A stretch of DNA of 64,000 nt, from positions 1 to 64,000 of the forward strand of contig NZ_BAJX01000007.1 in assembly GCF_000613925.1 (NCBI RefSeq), written 5' to 3'. The notes beneath the pieces are model-generated. The model did no database searches. It had not been told where the DNA came from and worked only from the letters and a program-made list of their open reading frames with translations. Source of the stretch: Prevotella histicola JCM 15637 = DNF00424 (GTDB lineage: Bacteria > Bacteroidota > Bacteroidia > Bacteroidales > Bacteroidaceae). Of the stretch, positions 1 through 9,037 are shown one piece after another; within the stretch, counting starts at the first letter, position 1, and every line of letters begins with the position of its first letter. The position numbers and the translations under genes are program-made.

Positions 1-7
1 GTAGTAT

Positions 8-1270
8 ATGAAGAAACTATTTTTTATCTTACAGCTCATGTCACTCTTCGTGTTTGCAGCCTGTAGCAGTGATGATGATGTACCTCGTCCGTATGTAGAT
101 CCTAATGGACAGATGACGGAGAATACCATTTTTGTATATATGCCATGGTCGGGTTACTCTGATAGTAACAGTGGTTTGTATAATGATTTCCAAACAAATC
201 TCAAGGATATAAAGAAGGCTATCGTTGCACAAGGTGGACTCCATAACACGAAATTGCTTGTCTTTGTTTCTGAAAAAGTAGATAAAGGCAATCTTATCAA
301 CGTACAATATAAGAACGGTGCATGTGTAGATGACACGTTGGAAGTATTCAACAATAAACTATCTGATAAGAAATTAAACTCTCAACAATGGATAACTACC
401 ATCCTTAAGCGTGTCAAGAAAGAGGCTCCAGCACGTACTTATTCAATGATTGTGGGCTGTCATGGCAAGGGATGGATACCAGCAAGCTCTGAAAGCTCCT
501 ATGCTTCAGCCAGATCAAGAGCCGTTAATTTCGGTGAAAACAAAGGGTTTATTGGTCCTCGCACACGTTGGTTCGGTGGCAGTGCCTACATGTTAGATAT
601 CTCCGACTTTGCCAAAGGAATAGCTAATTCGGGTATTGGAAAGTTCCAATACATCATGTTTGACGACTGTAATATGACTGGTGTTGAGGTAGCTTATGAA
701 CTTCGGAACAATGCACATTATATTATTGGCAGTCCAACGGAGATCATGGCTTACGGTATGCCTTATGAATTATTGTGGCGAGAACTGTCAAAGACGCAGC
801 CAGACTACAACCATATCTGCACAGAATTCATCAATTTCTATACTAATTATACGTATGATGGCACTCCTTATCCTTACGGAACCATCAGTGTTATTGATTG
901 TTCACAGGCTGAAGGGATGGCAAATGTTATGAAAGAGATATACTCTACAAATTCATTAGCTACTGTTTCGGAGGATAGTATTCAGAGTATGGATGGTTAT
1001 CTCCCATCGATGTTCTATGATATGGGTGACTATGTACACCGTCTTCTGCCATCTAATCCGCAGCTTCTTGCGAAGTTTGACCAGCAACTCAGCAAGCTTG
1101 TTCCTTTCAAGGGACATACGGAATCTTATTATACATCGTTGCGGAGCGCATGGACAGGTACCGTTCTGCCTATCAAAACTTACTCTGGTATCACCATTTC
1201 AGACCCATCAACAAATAGCTTGGTAACAAGCTCTTTAAACAAAGACGCCTTTTACCAAGCTACACATTAA
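8..1270 (+). CDS. Clostripain-family (C11) cysteine peptidase lipoprotein
   Basis: Probable surface or periplasmic cysteine peptidase of the clostripain (C11) family, which cleaves after basic residues. A short hydrophobic leader ends in a lipobox (FAAC, Cys19) followed by an acidic SSDDD stretch, the usual mark of a Bacteroidota lipoprotein exported towards the surface. The expected His-Cys dyad is visible: His152 in VGCHGKGW and Cys221 in MFDDCNMTGVE. At 420 residues it is of normal length for the compact Bacteroidota members. The start lies only seven bases into the window, so the promoter is outside. The substrate is unknown. Family assignment is from the two motifs and overall layout; good confidence. 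Confidence 0.85.
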   Translation: MKKLFFILQLMSLFVFAACSSDDDVPRPYVDPNGQMTENTIFVYMPWSGYSDSNSGLYNDFQTNLKDIKKAIVAQGGLHNTKLLVFVSEKVDKGNLINVQYKNGACVDDTLEVFNNKLSDKKLNSQQWITTILKRVKKEAPARTYSMIVGCHGKGWIPASSESSYASARSRAVNFGENKGFIGPRTRWFGGSAYMLDISDFAKGIANSGIGKFQYIMFDDCNMTGVEVAYELRNNAHYIIGSPTEIMAYGMPYELLWRELSKTQPDYNHICTEFINFYTNYTYDGTPYPYGTISVIDCSQAEGMANVMKEIYSTNSLATVSEDSIQSMDGYLPSMFYDMGDYVHRLLPSNPQLLAKFDQQLSKLVPFKGHTESYYTSLRSAWTGTVLPIKTYSGITISDPSTNSLVTSSLNKDAFYQATH

Positions 1271-1289
1271 GATTCTAAAAAAGAAAATC

Positions 1290-1369
1290 CTATAGATAAA
1301 GGACAGAAGCATCAAATGAACGAGTATCTTTCACGCAGGTGTACATCATCAGCTCCGAAAGTTGCTCGT
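1290..1369 (-). other. Out-of-frame C-terminal tail of the FMN oxidase gene
   Basis: Read in the other minus frame, this stretch encodes the missing end of the upstream FMN enzyme (NEQLSELMMYTCVKDTRSF and a few more residues) and ends with TAG at 1290-1292. It joins the main ORF if one A is added to the A5 run at 1373-1377. It is not a gene in its own right. Confidence 0.7.
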
Positions 1370-2239
1370 TCATTTTTGTATCTTTTCCTTAACACCTGCG
1401 CTCCCTTGCTGCAGTAAAGGCTTCAGAATACCTCTTCCAACAGCCACAGCGTCAGCGCCCAATGCCAGTGCTTTGTATGCATCATAGCCAGAATCAATAC
1501 CACAATCAACAAAGATTGATATGCCACTTCCCTTTAATGCTTCCTTAATCCTTGGGAGAGCCATTAGTGGAGCAATACCAAACGGGATGCGTCCATGGTG
1601 ATGTGAGACGATGATGGCTTGGCATCCGGCTTCCTTACACTTAACAGCGTCCTGTACAGACAGTACTCCTTTGGCTACGAAAGGCACTGTTCCTGCAGCT
1701 TTAACAAACGCTTTCAGGTCGGAAAGCATAACGGGTCCGAGTGGAATACCATCCACAACGTCATATTTACCATCTGTTCCAGGAACGTGATCAATGTCTA
1801 CGCCAACAGCTATTGCACCTTGTTCGATAGCGAAACGTATCTGATTCAGGATAATACTGTGGTCAGCAAATGGTTTTATTATCCTCACAGTCCGAGCTCC
1901 TTCGGCTGCAATTTCTGCATATTCTTCATCAGGTTCCATGCCAACCCAGTTCAAAGTATTTAGTTCTTTGGCTGCACGAGCATATTCCTGCATAGGCTTA
2001 CGCCCGTCTTTCCCCACTTTATTCAAGTGTGAGAAGGCTGGCATCATGATGGGTGAAGCGAACTCCTCACCGAAAATTGTTGTCTTTAGCGATGGCTCAA
2101 CAGCGTCAATGACACGCATCTCAACGTGGATAGAGTCAAGATAACTGCGGTTAAAGACATTGGCATCATCAGCTCGTCCGCTTGTTACGGGTATCAGTCC
2201 TGCCGGTCCCGGCCATGGACTCTGTACGTTATCATTCAT
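1370..2239 (-). CDS. FMN-dependent alpha-hydroxy-acid oxidising enzyme, 3' end frameshifted
   Basis: Flavin enzyme of the lactate oxidase / L-lactate dehydrogenase (lldD) family, a TIM barrel binding FMN and oxidising a 2-hydroxy acid in the cytoplasm. Supporting motifs are FVAKGVLS (active-site/FMN lysine strand), IVSHHHGR (family SNHGGR-type active-site segment) and the FMN-phosphate segment VDCGIDSGYDA...ALGADAVAVGRG near the C terminus. The ORF stops early after KEKIQK at a run of five A residues (1373-1377). Adding one A continues the frame as MNEQLSELMMY..VKDTRSFDASVL to a stop at 1290-1292, which looks like the normal family C terminus. The gene therefore carries either a real frameshift or an assembly error. 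The substrate cannot be read from sequence. Confidence 0.85.
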   Translation of the reverse strand: MNDNVQSPWPGPAGLIPVTSGRADDANVFNRSYLDSIHVEMRVIDAVEPSLKTTIFGEEFASPIMMPAFSHLNKVGKDGRKPMQEYARAAKELNTLNWVGMEPDEEYAEIAAEGARTVRIIKPFADHSIILNQIRFAIEQGAIAVGVDIDHVPGTDGKYDVVDGIPLGPVMLSDLKAFVKAAGTVPFVAKGVLSVQDAVKCKEAGCQAIIVSHHHGRIPFGIAPLMALPRIKEALKGSGISIFVDCGIDSGYDAYKALALGADAVAVGRGILKPLLQQGSAGVKEKIQK

Positions 2240-2366
2240 ATCTTCTCTTGTTTTAATGTATTCTTTATTGCAAGTTAAGGGAGTTGGGGAAGTTAAAGGG
2301 GATGACTTTACGCCTTTTGTTGCTTATGTTATAGGTGTAAATACCCCTGTATCTTCTTCTGTTCTC

Positions 2367-3308
2367 CTATGTTCTCATTACGTCCAATGTGATAAATGTG
2401 TATACTACCATTGCCAATACGATGAAGATTGAGATAAAAGCTGAAATGAAACTCTCGTCATCTTCATCTTTACAGAGTGCTCCTATCTGTAGCGGAACGG
2501 GGAAACCTGTAGGGCAAGCAAAGTAGAGTAGTACACCAGCAAGGAACACTTTCACCGCCATAAGCTCAGGGAAGAACAGGAAAAAGCCCCCAACGATGGC
2601 ACCGCACAGTATGATTCTCACAAGACTCAGTGCTAAAAGTGGTTTCAGTTGTGATAAGTGCAGGTGGAAACCATAGCCTAAGGTGAAGAGAATGACACTT
2701 GCAATGGGTGTTGTTGCCATTGACATTGTATTGCTGAAGATGGTATTGAGATGCCCCAATATCAGCCAATGCTGTACGTTCAGCACGTTAGCAACAATCC
2801 CAAGGATAACGGCAACGATGAAAGGTGCTGTCACAATGCGTTTGGCAAGTGGAAAGAAAGCAACCTCACGGCTTGTCTGTTTGGTGATGAGTGCAGGTAC
2901 AAGACCGAAGTTTATGAGTATTCCTGCAACGTCAAAGGTGATGATGTTCACTGCATGTTCGGCTCCCACGAGTGCAATGTATAATGGTAAGGCAACGCTG
3001 CCGCCCTCACAGGTCATCAGTAAGAAGGGGGCTAAGCGTGCATATCGCCCACTGACAGGACCTGCTATGCGCTTCCCAATCAGATAGATGATGACCCATG
3101 CAACGTCTAAGAAAATTATTTCATACAGAAAATTGGCGGAGAGTTCAGCCTCCATGAGGACATGAAAGACCAATAACGGGAACAGAATGTTAAACACCAA
3201 TGACTTTGCTCCTTCGTTTTGAGCTGTTGTTATCCATCCTCTTTTCCTGCTTAGCCACCCGAGAAGCATCATAAAAAAGACTGGAAATAGTATTTCTATC
3301 GCTTTCAT
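2367..3308 (-). CDS. AEC-family (auxin efflux carrier-like) transporter
   Basis: Inner-membrane carrier of 313 residues with about ten hydrophobic helices arranged as two halves. This matches the AEC family (malate/organic-acid or unknown-substrate efflux carriers in bacteria). The N terminus begins directly with a hydrophobic helix (IEILFPVFFMMLLGWLSRKRG), typical of the family, and the last helix ends in ITLDVMRT. It lies 127 bases upstream of the FMN oxidase on the same strand, so the two may be co-transcribed; a hydroxyacid transporter next to a hydroxyacid oxidase would make sense, but that link is inference. No substrate-determining residue is recognised. Confidence 0.85.
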   Translation of the reverse strand: MKAIEILFPVFFMMLLGWLSRKRGWITTAQNEGAKSLVFNILFPLLVFHVLMEAELSANFLYEIIFLDVAWVIIYLIGKRIAGPVSGRYARLAPFLLMTCEGGSVALPLYIALVGAEHAVNIITFDVAGILINFGLVPALITKQTSREVAFFPLAKRIVTAPFIVAVILGIVANVLNVQHWLILGHLNTIFSNTMSMATTPIASVILFTLGYGFHLHLSQLKPLLALSLVRIILCGAIVGGFFLFFPELMAVKVFLAGVLLYFACPTGFPVPLQIGALCKDEDDESFISAFISIFIVLAMVVYTFITLDVMRT

Positions 3309-3547
3309 TGCTTGTGCTTTTTTGCTTTATATAGTACGATGTATCGTCTATATTAGTAAATATTCCAATTACAAATATAGACAAAAGGAGAGAAATGACC
3401 AAATGATGGATTGTTTTTCTTCAGGAAATGAAAGTGGGTTGAATAGTGTTTTCATGGGTACAAGTGGGTACTTTGTTTGTGGGTTAATTTCTACTTATGT
3501 AAAACTTTTTAGTCTTCTCAAAAGTAATAGGTGGCATATTGCATGGT

Positions 3548-3635
3548 AAAAGATGCTCTTTTGCATTGCAAAACATGCCCTTTTGATGTGTAAAAGGTGC
3601 CCTTTTACAATGCAAAAGGGCACCTTTTACGAGCT
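3548..3635. repeat. 22-bp periodic array, AAAAGG type, 4 units
   Basis: Four adjacent 22-bp units start at 3548, 3570, 3592 and 3614. Each has AAAA at position 1 and TTTT at about position 12 around a GGTGCCC/GGGCACC-like core, then a variable 7-base joint. A flank shared with other arrays (TGTTTGTAACTCTTTGAT, from 3636) lies on the right, so the array reads leftwards. It lies in the 472-bp gap between the AEC carrier and the GH27 gene; I see nothing else in that gap. Confidence 0.9.
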
Positions 3636-3780
3636 TGTTTGTAACTCTTTGATTATCTGATAGGTACAAAGCTGAAAATAAAGGGATATTCCTTATTTCG
3701 CACGTGGGGAGCGTTCTCTTTTTGTTATGTTATTTCAAAAAGCCTTCGTTGCCCTTTCCCAGTTCTTATAATCTAAGTCA

Positions 3781-5022
3781 TCAGATTGTTATTTGGGGCG
3801 CTTTAACAATGAAAACCTTTGTTTCATGGGGCTGAAGCGTACCTTTCCAGGTTTTCTGAGGGCGTGTTGTTGTGTGCTCCCATACGTCTTTGAGGGTGTA
3901 CTGTGCCTCTTTACCGATTATGGAAAGTGGGAATTGAAGGCGTTGAGGCTTATCAGAAGGATTCATAATAGCCAGTGCCTGACGGTTACCACTTAGTTTG
4001 CGCAGATAAATTCGGCATGTTCCAGGGTAATTAATCCGTCGTGCTGCATCACCAAGTGCATCTTGATTGATGGCAATAATCTCCTTGTTGAGTAGGATAC
4101 GACGTGTTGCTTCGTTCTCATTCAGAATGTCATGACTCATAGCCAACGGTGAGGCGAACATGCACCACATAGACATCTGTGTCTGATATTCCGTATAAGA
4201 GCAGCCAATGCCACCCAGATCACTCGATGGACCGCCTTTCCCGTCGAGCCCGACGATCAGCATGTCCATGTCAAGCCAGTGTCCCGGACCAGCATAAGTA
4301 TAGAGTGGCTCGGCGATATTGATGATGTCTAGGATTCCCATACCGCCTTGTTTGACGATGTCTTTCCACATGTCACGTACGTCATAGCTGATGCGCCAAA
4401 GCGAACCACCAGCCTGACGTGCCCATTTCTCAGGGTTCAGTTGTCCCCATTCGCAGATGCCTAAAGCCATTCTCCGTCCTGAATTTTGCAGTGCATCACC
4501 CATTTTCTTGTAGCGTTTGTGCGCAACAGCACTGTCGGAAGGAGCATGACAATAATCATATTTCAGATAGTCAATACCCCATTCTGCAAAGGTTTTGGCG
4601 TCTTGTTCTTCAAAATCATAGCTTCCAGTATAGCCTGCGCAAGTGAGTTGAGCGGCATCTGAGTAGATTCCCAATAGTAATCCTCGTGAGTGAACATAAT
4701 CAGCAAGGGCTTTCATGCCGCTTGGGAATTTCTTAGGGTCAGGTATAATGTTGTTACGTTTGTCGCGTCCTCCCTGCCATGCATCGTCAATAAAGATGTA
4801 TTTATATCCAGCTGCAGCATATCCATCAGTAGCCATCTTGTCTGCAATCTGTCGTATAAGTTGTTCGTTAATGTTCTCTTCATACTTGTTCCAGGTCATG
4901 AAACCCATAGGAGGAGTTGGTGCCAGAGAGTCGCGAGGGGTAGCTTTCGTATTCAATACGATAGCTAATAACACCATGATAGATAGGAATCTCTTTTGGA
5001 TTTTAGGTACTTGGTAAAGCAT
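3781..5022 (-). CDS. Secreted GH27 alpha-galactosidase
   Basis: Glycoside hydrolase family 27 enzyme that removes terminal alpha-linked galactose from oligosaccharides. A signal peptide (hydrophobic residues 12-24) indicates export to the periplasm. The catalytic domain opens with PPMGFMTWNKYEENI, then YIFIDDAWQGGRD. The nucleophile is Asp156 in YLKYDYCH, and the acid/base is probably Asp217 in SYDVRDMW. A C-terminal beta domain follows (about residues 325-413). Length (413) is normal. The stop is followed by the intergenic 22-bp array rather than an obvious terminator. The start given leaves a slightly long leader (MLYQVPKIQKR) before the hydrophobic core; the Met at residue 16 is an alternative. 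Family confident; exact sugar specificity inferred. Confidence 0.9.
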   Translation of the reverse strand: MLYQVPKIQKRFLSIMVLLAIVLNTKATPRDSLAPTPPMGFMTWNKYEENINEQLIRQIADKMATDGYAAAGYKYIFIDDAWQGGRDKRNNIIPDPKKFPSGMKALADYVHSRGLLLGIYSDAAQLTCAGYTGSYDFEEQDAKTFAEWGIDYLKYDYCHAPSDSAVAHKRYKKMGDALQNSGRRMALGICEWGQLNPEKWARQAGGSLWRISYDVRDMWKDIVKQGGMGILDIINIAEPLYTYAGPGHWLDMDMLIVGLDGKGGPSSDLGGIGCSYTEYQTQMSMWCMFASPLAMSHDILNENEATRRILLNKEIIAINQDALGDAARRINYPGTCRIYLRKLSGNRQALAIMNPSDKPQRLQFPLSIIGKEAQYTLKDVWEHTTTRPQKTWKGTLQPHETKVFIVKAPQITI

Positions 5023-5054
5023 AAATACTGTAATTTAGGTTTTCTTTCATAAAC

Positions 5055-5090
5055 AAAAAATCCGCAGACTCAATATGAATCCGCGGATTT
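5055..5090 (-). terminator. Terminator behind tRNA-Gln
   Basis: Inverted repeat AAATCCGC / GCGGATTT separated by about 17 bases, followed on the minus strand by a T run. It sits just after the 3' end of the tRNA-Gln gene and would end its transcript. Confidence 0.75.
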
Positions 5091-5095
5091 CTGTG

Positions 5096-5166
5096 TTGTC
5101 CCAGGCGGATTCGAACCACCACTGACAGAACCAAAAACTGTAGTGCTACCATTACACCATAGGACA
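5096..5166 (-). tRNA. tRNA-Gln (anticodon TTG)
   Basis: A complete cloverleaf reads on the minus strand: acceptor 5' TGTCCTA pairs with TGGGACA, the D arm contains GTGTAATGGTAGCAC, the anticodon loop is TTTTGGT with TTG, and the T arm is GTGGTTCGAATCC. The discriminator is A and CCA is not encoded. A terminator follows. Confidence 0.93.
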
Positions 5167-5331
5167 ATCGTGGGTGCAAAGGTAGTGTTTTTTCGGTTAA
5201 TGCCCAAATTTTACTGTATAATTTTGCGCATCTATAGGTCTTGTGCAGCAAATATTTACTGATAATACCTGTTTTACTGTATATTTCTTGCACTCCGTTT
5301 GGTGTTGATAAGATAAAATATTATCTTTGCA

Positions 5332-5339
5332 ACATACAA
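5332..5339 (+). promoter_or_regulatory. Putative -7 element for the winged-helix regulator gene
   Basis: TATCTTTG matches the Bacteroidota -7 consensus TAnnTTTG and lies 39 bases before the start codon at 5379. A TTG at 5305-5307 is a weak -33 candidate at a slightly long spacing. Confidence 0.45.
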
Positions 5340-5378
5340 TAACTCGAAACATTCTATCATTTTTTATGATACAAGCCT

Positions 5379-6104
5379 ATGAAACCTATATCGTCAGTTA
5401 TCATATTTTTGTTACTTGTTTGCTCGGCAGTATGGGCTGGCTTTGACAGCTATCACGGTGCTGAAACGGCTATTGTGCAGGATATGAATCAGGCTTTGTC
5501 GAAGACACTCGCCGGGAAACGTGAGGTGTGGATTACGCCCGATACGATACAAAGTTATCGGCAATATTTACAGATAGCTGACCTTAGACGTCGTTCGTTT
5601 GTGTCATATGCGTTGGGTGAAGATAGTCATTCGCTGTGCAGTAGACAGATGAGGTGGCAGTCGGGTGGTCATTCACTTTTATTCCAAAGTTATGCTGATT
5701 GTTCCTTCGCTACGGTGTGGGGGTTGTCAGATCAGCGTTTATCGTTTGCTTTTCTCTTGTTATCAATGGTTTGGTTGGCTGCATCTGTCATGTATTTTCG
5801 TCGTCATCGTGCAGGCAGATTGGTGCTGGGTAGGATGGTATATGCCGCTTCTGACCATAGTTTCCGTGACTGGCATGGGGAGAAAATAGCCTTTACTCCG
5901 ATGCAACAGCAACTGATGGAGCTGTTTATCAATGCAACAGATAGAAAACTATCGAAGGCAGTTATCTGTGAAACGCTTTGGCCTAAGAAACCCGATGCAA
6001 GCGAAACGCTCTACACACTTATCCGTCGTTTGAAGCCTATTGTTAGTGAGCGTTGTGGATTAAATATTGTGGCTGACAGGGGTGATGGCTACCGATTGGA
6101 ATAA
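5379..6104 (+). CDS. Membrane-anchored winged-helix transcriptional regulator
   Basis: A 241-residue protein with an N-terminal hydrophobic segment (residues 5-20), a periplasmic region of about 100 residues, a second membrane helix (about 122-140, AFLLLSMVWLAASVMYF), and a C-terminal OmpR/PhoB-type winged helix. The last part reads FTPMQQQLMELFINA, then AVICETLWPKKPDASETLY, and ends ADRGDGYRLE. This is the ToxR/CadC style: a sensor spanning the inner membrane with its own DNA-binding domain, without a phosphorelay receiver. The next intact gene on the same strand is an outer-membrane barrel protein, a plausible target, but that pairing is inference. The signal sensed is unknown. Confidence 0.75.
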   Translation: MKPISSVIIFLLLVCSAVWAGFDSYHGAETAIVQDMNQALSKTLAGKREVWITPDTIQSYRQYLQIADLRRRSFVSYALGEDSHSLCSRQMRWQSGGHSLLFQSYADCSFATVWGLSDQRLSFAFLLLSMVWLAASVMYFRRHRAGRLVLGRMVYAASDHSFRDWHGEKIAFTPMQQQLMELFINATDRKLSKAVICETLWPKKPDASETLYTLIRRLKPIVSERCGLNIVADRGDGYRLE

Positions 6105-6125
6105 TATAAACTTCTTTCTATCCTG

Positions 6126-6312
6126 TTAATATTCCTTCAAGAGGAAAGCCATATATACGGGAAGCGTGAGAATTCCATCCTTCTCTCCTATATTATAATC
6201 TCCTAACTTTATAGCTTGATATACATGGTACTTGTCAGGATGCTGTAAAATGGTCTTGGTACTCTTTGTGTTTCCAGTAGATGCTTTTACTTCAACGAGA
6301 ACACATTCATTT
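6126..6312 (-). pseudogene. C-terminal relic of a DUF4143-type ATPase
   Basis: The minus strand encodes about 60 residues that look like the end of the AAA+ ATPases carrying DUF4143. It contains VLVEVKASTGNTKSTK (nuclease-fold-like VEVKA strand), then KYHVYQAIKLGDYNIG, and ends LPVYMAFLLKEY with TAA at 6126-6128. An in-frame TAA lies just upstream of NECVLVEVK and no ATPase domain is found, so only the last sixth of such a gene remains. These ATPases are commonly multi-copy in Prevotella. Recognition is from the family's characteristic tail; moderately confident. Confidence 0.65.
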
Positions 6313-6410
6313 TACTTTTGTTTGTGATAGATGGTTTATTCCCAGCAAGTCTATTGATATTTTTATTCCAGTTTGGTTTTACTTATATAATAAATCTATA
6401 AAGTTCTCAC

Positions 6411-6490
6411 TTTTTTGGACGACCTTTTGTCGGATTTTTACACTTTTTCAAACGACTTTTTGTAAGTAATATACATTTTTACTAACGACT
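6411..6490. other. AT-rich stretch with T tracts near every 11 bp
   Basis: T tracts of four to six bases recur at about 11-base steps, with related GACGAC/AACGAC/TAACGAC words about 33 bases apart at 6418, 6451 and 6483. Such phasing can bend DNA. It lies in the 615-bp gap between the regulator gene and the barrel gene, upstream (minus-strand sense) of the ATPase relic and may be its old leader. No coding sequence is convincing here. Confidence 0.4.
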
Positions 6491-6669
6491 TGTGCTGCAA
6501 ATATAAATGATTATTTTGAAAAATACAAATATCCTTCTCTAATTTAATACTACATTTATACGCGTATAAGAGCTTAATGAACTTTCTCGAATTATGCGGA
6601 AGTTTATCGCTTAAAGAATATGGTTATTTAGAGGTTAAAGCTATTGTCAGGTAATTGTCAGTGTCTATT

Positions 6670-6701
6670 TTTGCCCTAATAGTAGGTGGATTCTATCTTT
6701 G
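6670..6701 (+). promoter_or_regulatory. Promoter of the outer-membrane barrel gene
   Basis: TTTG at 6670-6673 and TATCTTTG at 6694-6701 are separated by 20 bases, a full match to the Bacteroidota TTTG/TAnnTTTG pattern. The start codon at 6720 is 18 bases further on. Confidence 0.65.
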
Positions 6702-6719
6702 TAGCAAAAAACAAAGACT

Positions 6720-8783
6720 ATGGAAAAAGGTTTATGGATGCTGTTGTTGTGCTTTCTTGCACTTCCTGTTGGTGCCCAGAATGAGAAAGGAAACAGTGAG
6801 ACGGCAAAGAGTGTAGAGATGAAAGAGGTGACAGTTGAGGCTGCACGAGTGACGAAAAAGCTTGATGGCATGCTGATTGTACCGTCTGATGCACAACGAG
6901 AAGCGGCAACGGACGGTTATAGTCTGCTTGGAAAGCTGTCTCTTCCACGTGTCAGAGTAGACGAGGTGATGCGTACCATTGTGCCTTTGACGAATAATGG
7001 AAGTGTCCAACTTAGGCTGAATGGAGCTTTGGCAAGTAAAGAAGACTTGCTCGCTTTGGACCCCAAACTTGTGAAAAACATTGATTTCATCGATAATCCG
7101 GGAGTTCGATATGGTGACGGAATAGGTTATGTCATTGATATTCGGACAAAGCGTAACACCACTGGTTACGTGCTTGGGGCTGACTTATCGAATGCTGTCA
7201 CAACGTTGAATGGTGATAATACGGTCTATGCAAAGCTCAATCATAAGAATTCAGAACTGGCTTTAACCTTCAATTCTTCTTATAAAGACCATCGTGGTTT
7301 TCGGTCTTCAGAAATGGCTGACTATACCTTGAACAACGGTAGTCATTATCTGGTTTCACGCAATCAGACCGATGGCAGGAGTCGTCGTTTTGGTAATCAG
7401 TTTGAGATAAAGTATAGTCTTGCCGACTCGGCTACGTATGTTTTCCAAGCGAGTTTATCAACAGAGGGAAACAATACGCCCGGTAATTATGCTGATTTTG
7501 TGTATCGGGACGGAACGATAGAAAAGTCTTTTCGGACGATTGATGTGGCAAGTAGTTTCGCCCCGACGCTTGATCTTTACTTCTTTCATCAGCTTGGTAA
7601 ACATCAAAGTATCACGGCAAATGTCGTTGGTTCGGGTATTTATACGGACAAGCAAGGATATAATGGGGAAGAAGGAGATTATGCCTATGAGGTAAATGGG
7701 CGTACTTGGTCGCTGGAGAGTGAAGCTATTTATGAGAATAAACTCAAGCCTTTCACCCTTTCTGCTGGTTTAAACCACTCAATGACGTTTACCAATAATG
7801 AATATACTGGTGATGTGTCTGCTCTCAATAAGGTGCGAAGAAGAGAATTATATTTTTTCTCAGAGGTGAAAGGAAGGTGGAAGCAATTTGGCTATTCGGC
7901 AGGTGTTGGGGTTGCTAATAAGACCTATTCGCAAGAAAACTATAGCTTTGACTACTGGACCTTCCGTCCAAAACTTACGTTGAGCTACGAAATTTTGGCA
8001 GGATTAAATGCAAGTTACAGCTTTGAAACCTATCGTCGTGTGTCTTCATACGCTATGGTGAGCGATGCAAGAATCAGAGAAAATAGCCGTGAATGGAAGG
8101 TTGGAAATCCTAACTTGCAGCCTTCAAGAGTCATTAAGAATATTATAGATATAAGTTATAATGGTAAGCGTGTGAGCAGTGGTATGAATATGGAGTACCG
8201 ACGTAATATTGGGACGAATATGAGTGTGTATGAACGTACGGCAACAGATGAGTTTCTTTATTCACAACAGAACATTGGTAATATCATGATGTTTGTTGTT
8301 CAGAACTATCTTAAGTATGATGTAGTGCCAGAGCATCTGTCTGTAACACTTTTCGGAGGTATCAATCGCTTTTTTAATAACAGCAGTCTGTACCGTCATC
8401 ATCTTACAAGTTACAACTATGGTGGTAATATTCAGGCTTATCTTGGACGCTGGACACTCACGGGATATGCCGATAATGGTTGGAAATTTGTTGAAGGAGA
8501 GCATGAGGGAAGGAATGGTCCAGCAATCTATTTGGGCGTTAGTTACAGGTGGGAAACGTGTAATCTGTCACTCTTTATGCAGCATCCTTTCCAGCAACAT
8601 CCTGCTATTCAGAGCGGTAGGGTGCTGAACGAAAACCTCTACAAAGAGTCTATTTATCGTAGCAGAGACTTGGGCAATATGATAACACTTAGGTTTAGTT
8701 GGAGGTTGTCAAAGGGTAAAAGCTATAAAGAAATAGACAAGAAAGTACAGCATGAGGGGAATAAACAGACGAGTATTTTATAG
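6720..8783 (+). CDS. TonB-receptor-like outer-membrane beta-barrel protein
   Basis: Exported protein of 687 residues with a signal peptide ending in PVGAQ. A plug-like segment covers about residues 35-130 (EMKEVTVEAARV, then NGSVQLRLNGALASKED and NIDFIDNPGVRYGDGIGYVIDI), followed by a long run of alternating amphipathic strands to the C terminus. The layout resembles the Bacteroidota OMP_b-brl group related to TonB receptors but lacks a full carboxypeptidase-like N-terminal domain. The last residues (MITLRFSWRLSKG) look like the closing strand, followed by a charged tail. The ligand is unknown. A membrane-bound regulator gene lies upstream on the same strand. Confidence 0.75.
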   Translation: MEKGLWMLLLCFLALPVGAQNEKGNSETAKSVEMKEVTVEAARVTKKLDGMLIVPSDAQREAATDGYSLLGKLSLPRVRVDEVMRTIVPLTNNGSVQLRLNGALASKEDLLALDPKLVKNIDFIDNPGVRYGDGIGYVIDIRTKRNTTGYVLGADLSNAVTTLNGDNTVYAKLNHKNSELALTFNSSYKDHRGFRSSEMADYTLNNGSHYLVSRNQTDGRSRRFGNQFEIKYSLADSATYVFQASLSTEGNNTPGNYADFVYRDGTIEKSFRTIDVASSFAPTLDLYFFHQLGKHQSITANVVGSGIYTDKQGYNGEEGDYAYEVNGRTWSLESEAIYENKLKPFTLSAGLNHSMTFTNNEYTGDVSALNKVRRRELYFFSEVKGRWKQFGYSAGVGVANKTYSQENYSFDYWTFRPKLTLSYEILAGLNASYSFETYRRVSSYAMVSDARIRENSREWKVGNPNLQPSRVIKNIIDISYNGKRVSSGMNMEYRRNIGTNMSVYERTATDEFLYSQQNIGNIMMFVVQNYLKYDVVPEHLSVTLFGGINRFFNNSSLYRHHLTSYNYGGNIQAYLGRWTLTGYADNGWKFVEGEHEGRNGPAIYLGVSYRWETCNLSLFMQHPFQQHPAIQSGRVLNENLYKESIYRSRDLGNMITLRFSWRLSKGKSYKEIDKKVQHEGNKQTSIL

Positions 8784-9037
8784 TGGATAGCTGCAGGGGT
8801 GTACCCTTAGGGTATTGAAAATACAATCTAACTCGTTATTGGAAAAGGTCTTTCTATTCTATTATCATATTTCTGACGTAGAAGGCTTTTTCCTTTTTAA
8901 CTCTTCGAAGAAGTAGATAAGGTTTTGAAAAATCGTTATACAAATTCAAATAAAACATCTATAAATAAGGATAAAAATACGTGTAAAAAGCAGGTTTGTG
9001 ACCATCAGGAAATCAGTTGGTTATAAAAAGGTGTGAG

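Noticed and set aside
6281..6469. ORF of 62 codons antisense to the ATPase relic
   Set aside because: Phe/Thr-rich low-complexity frame produced by the T-tract region; no ribosome site.
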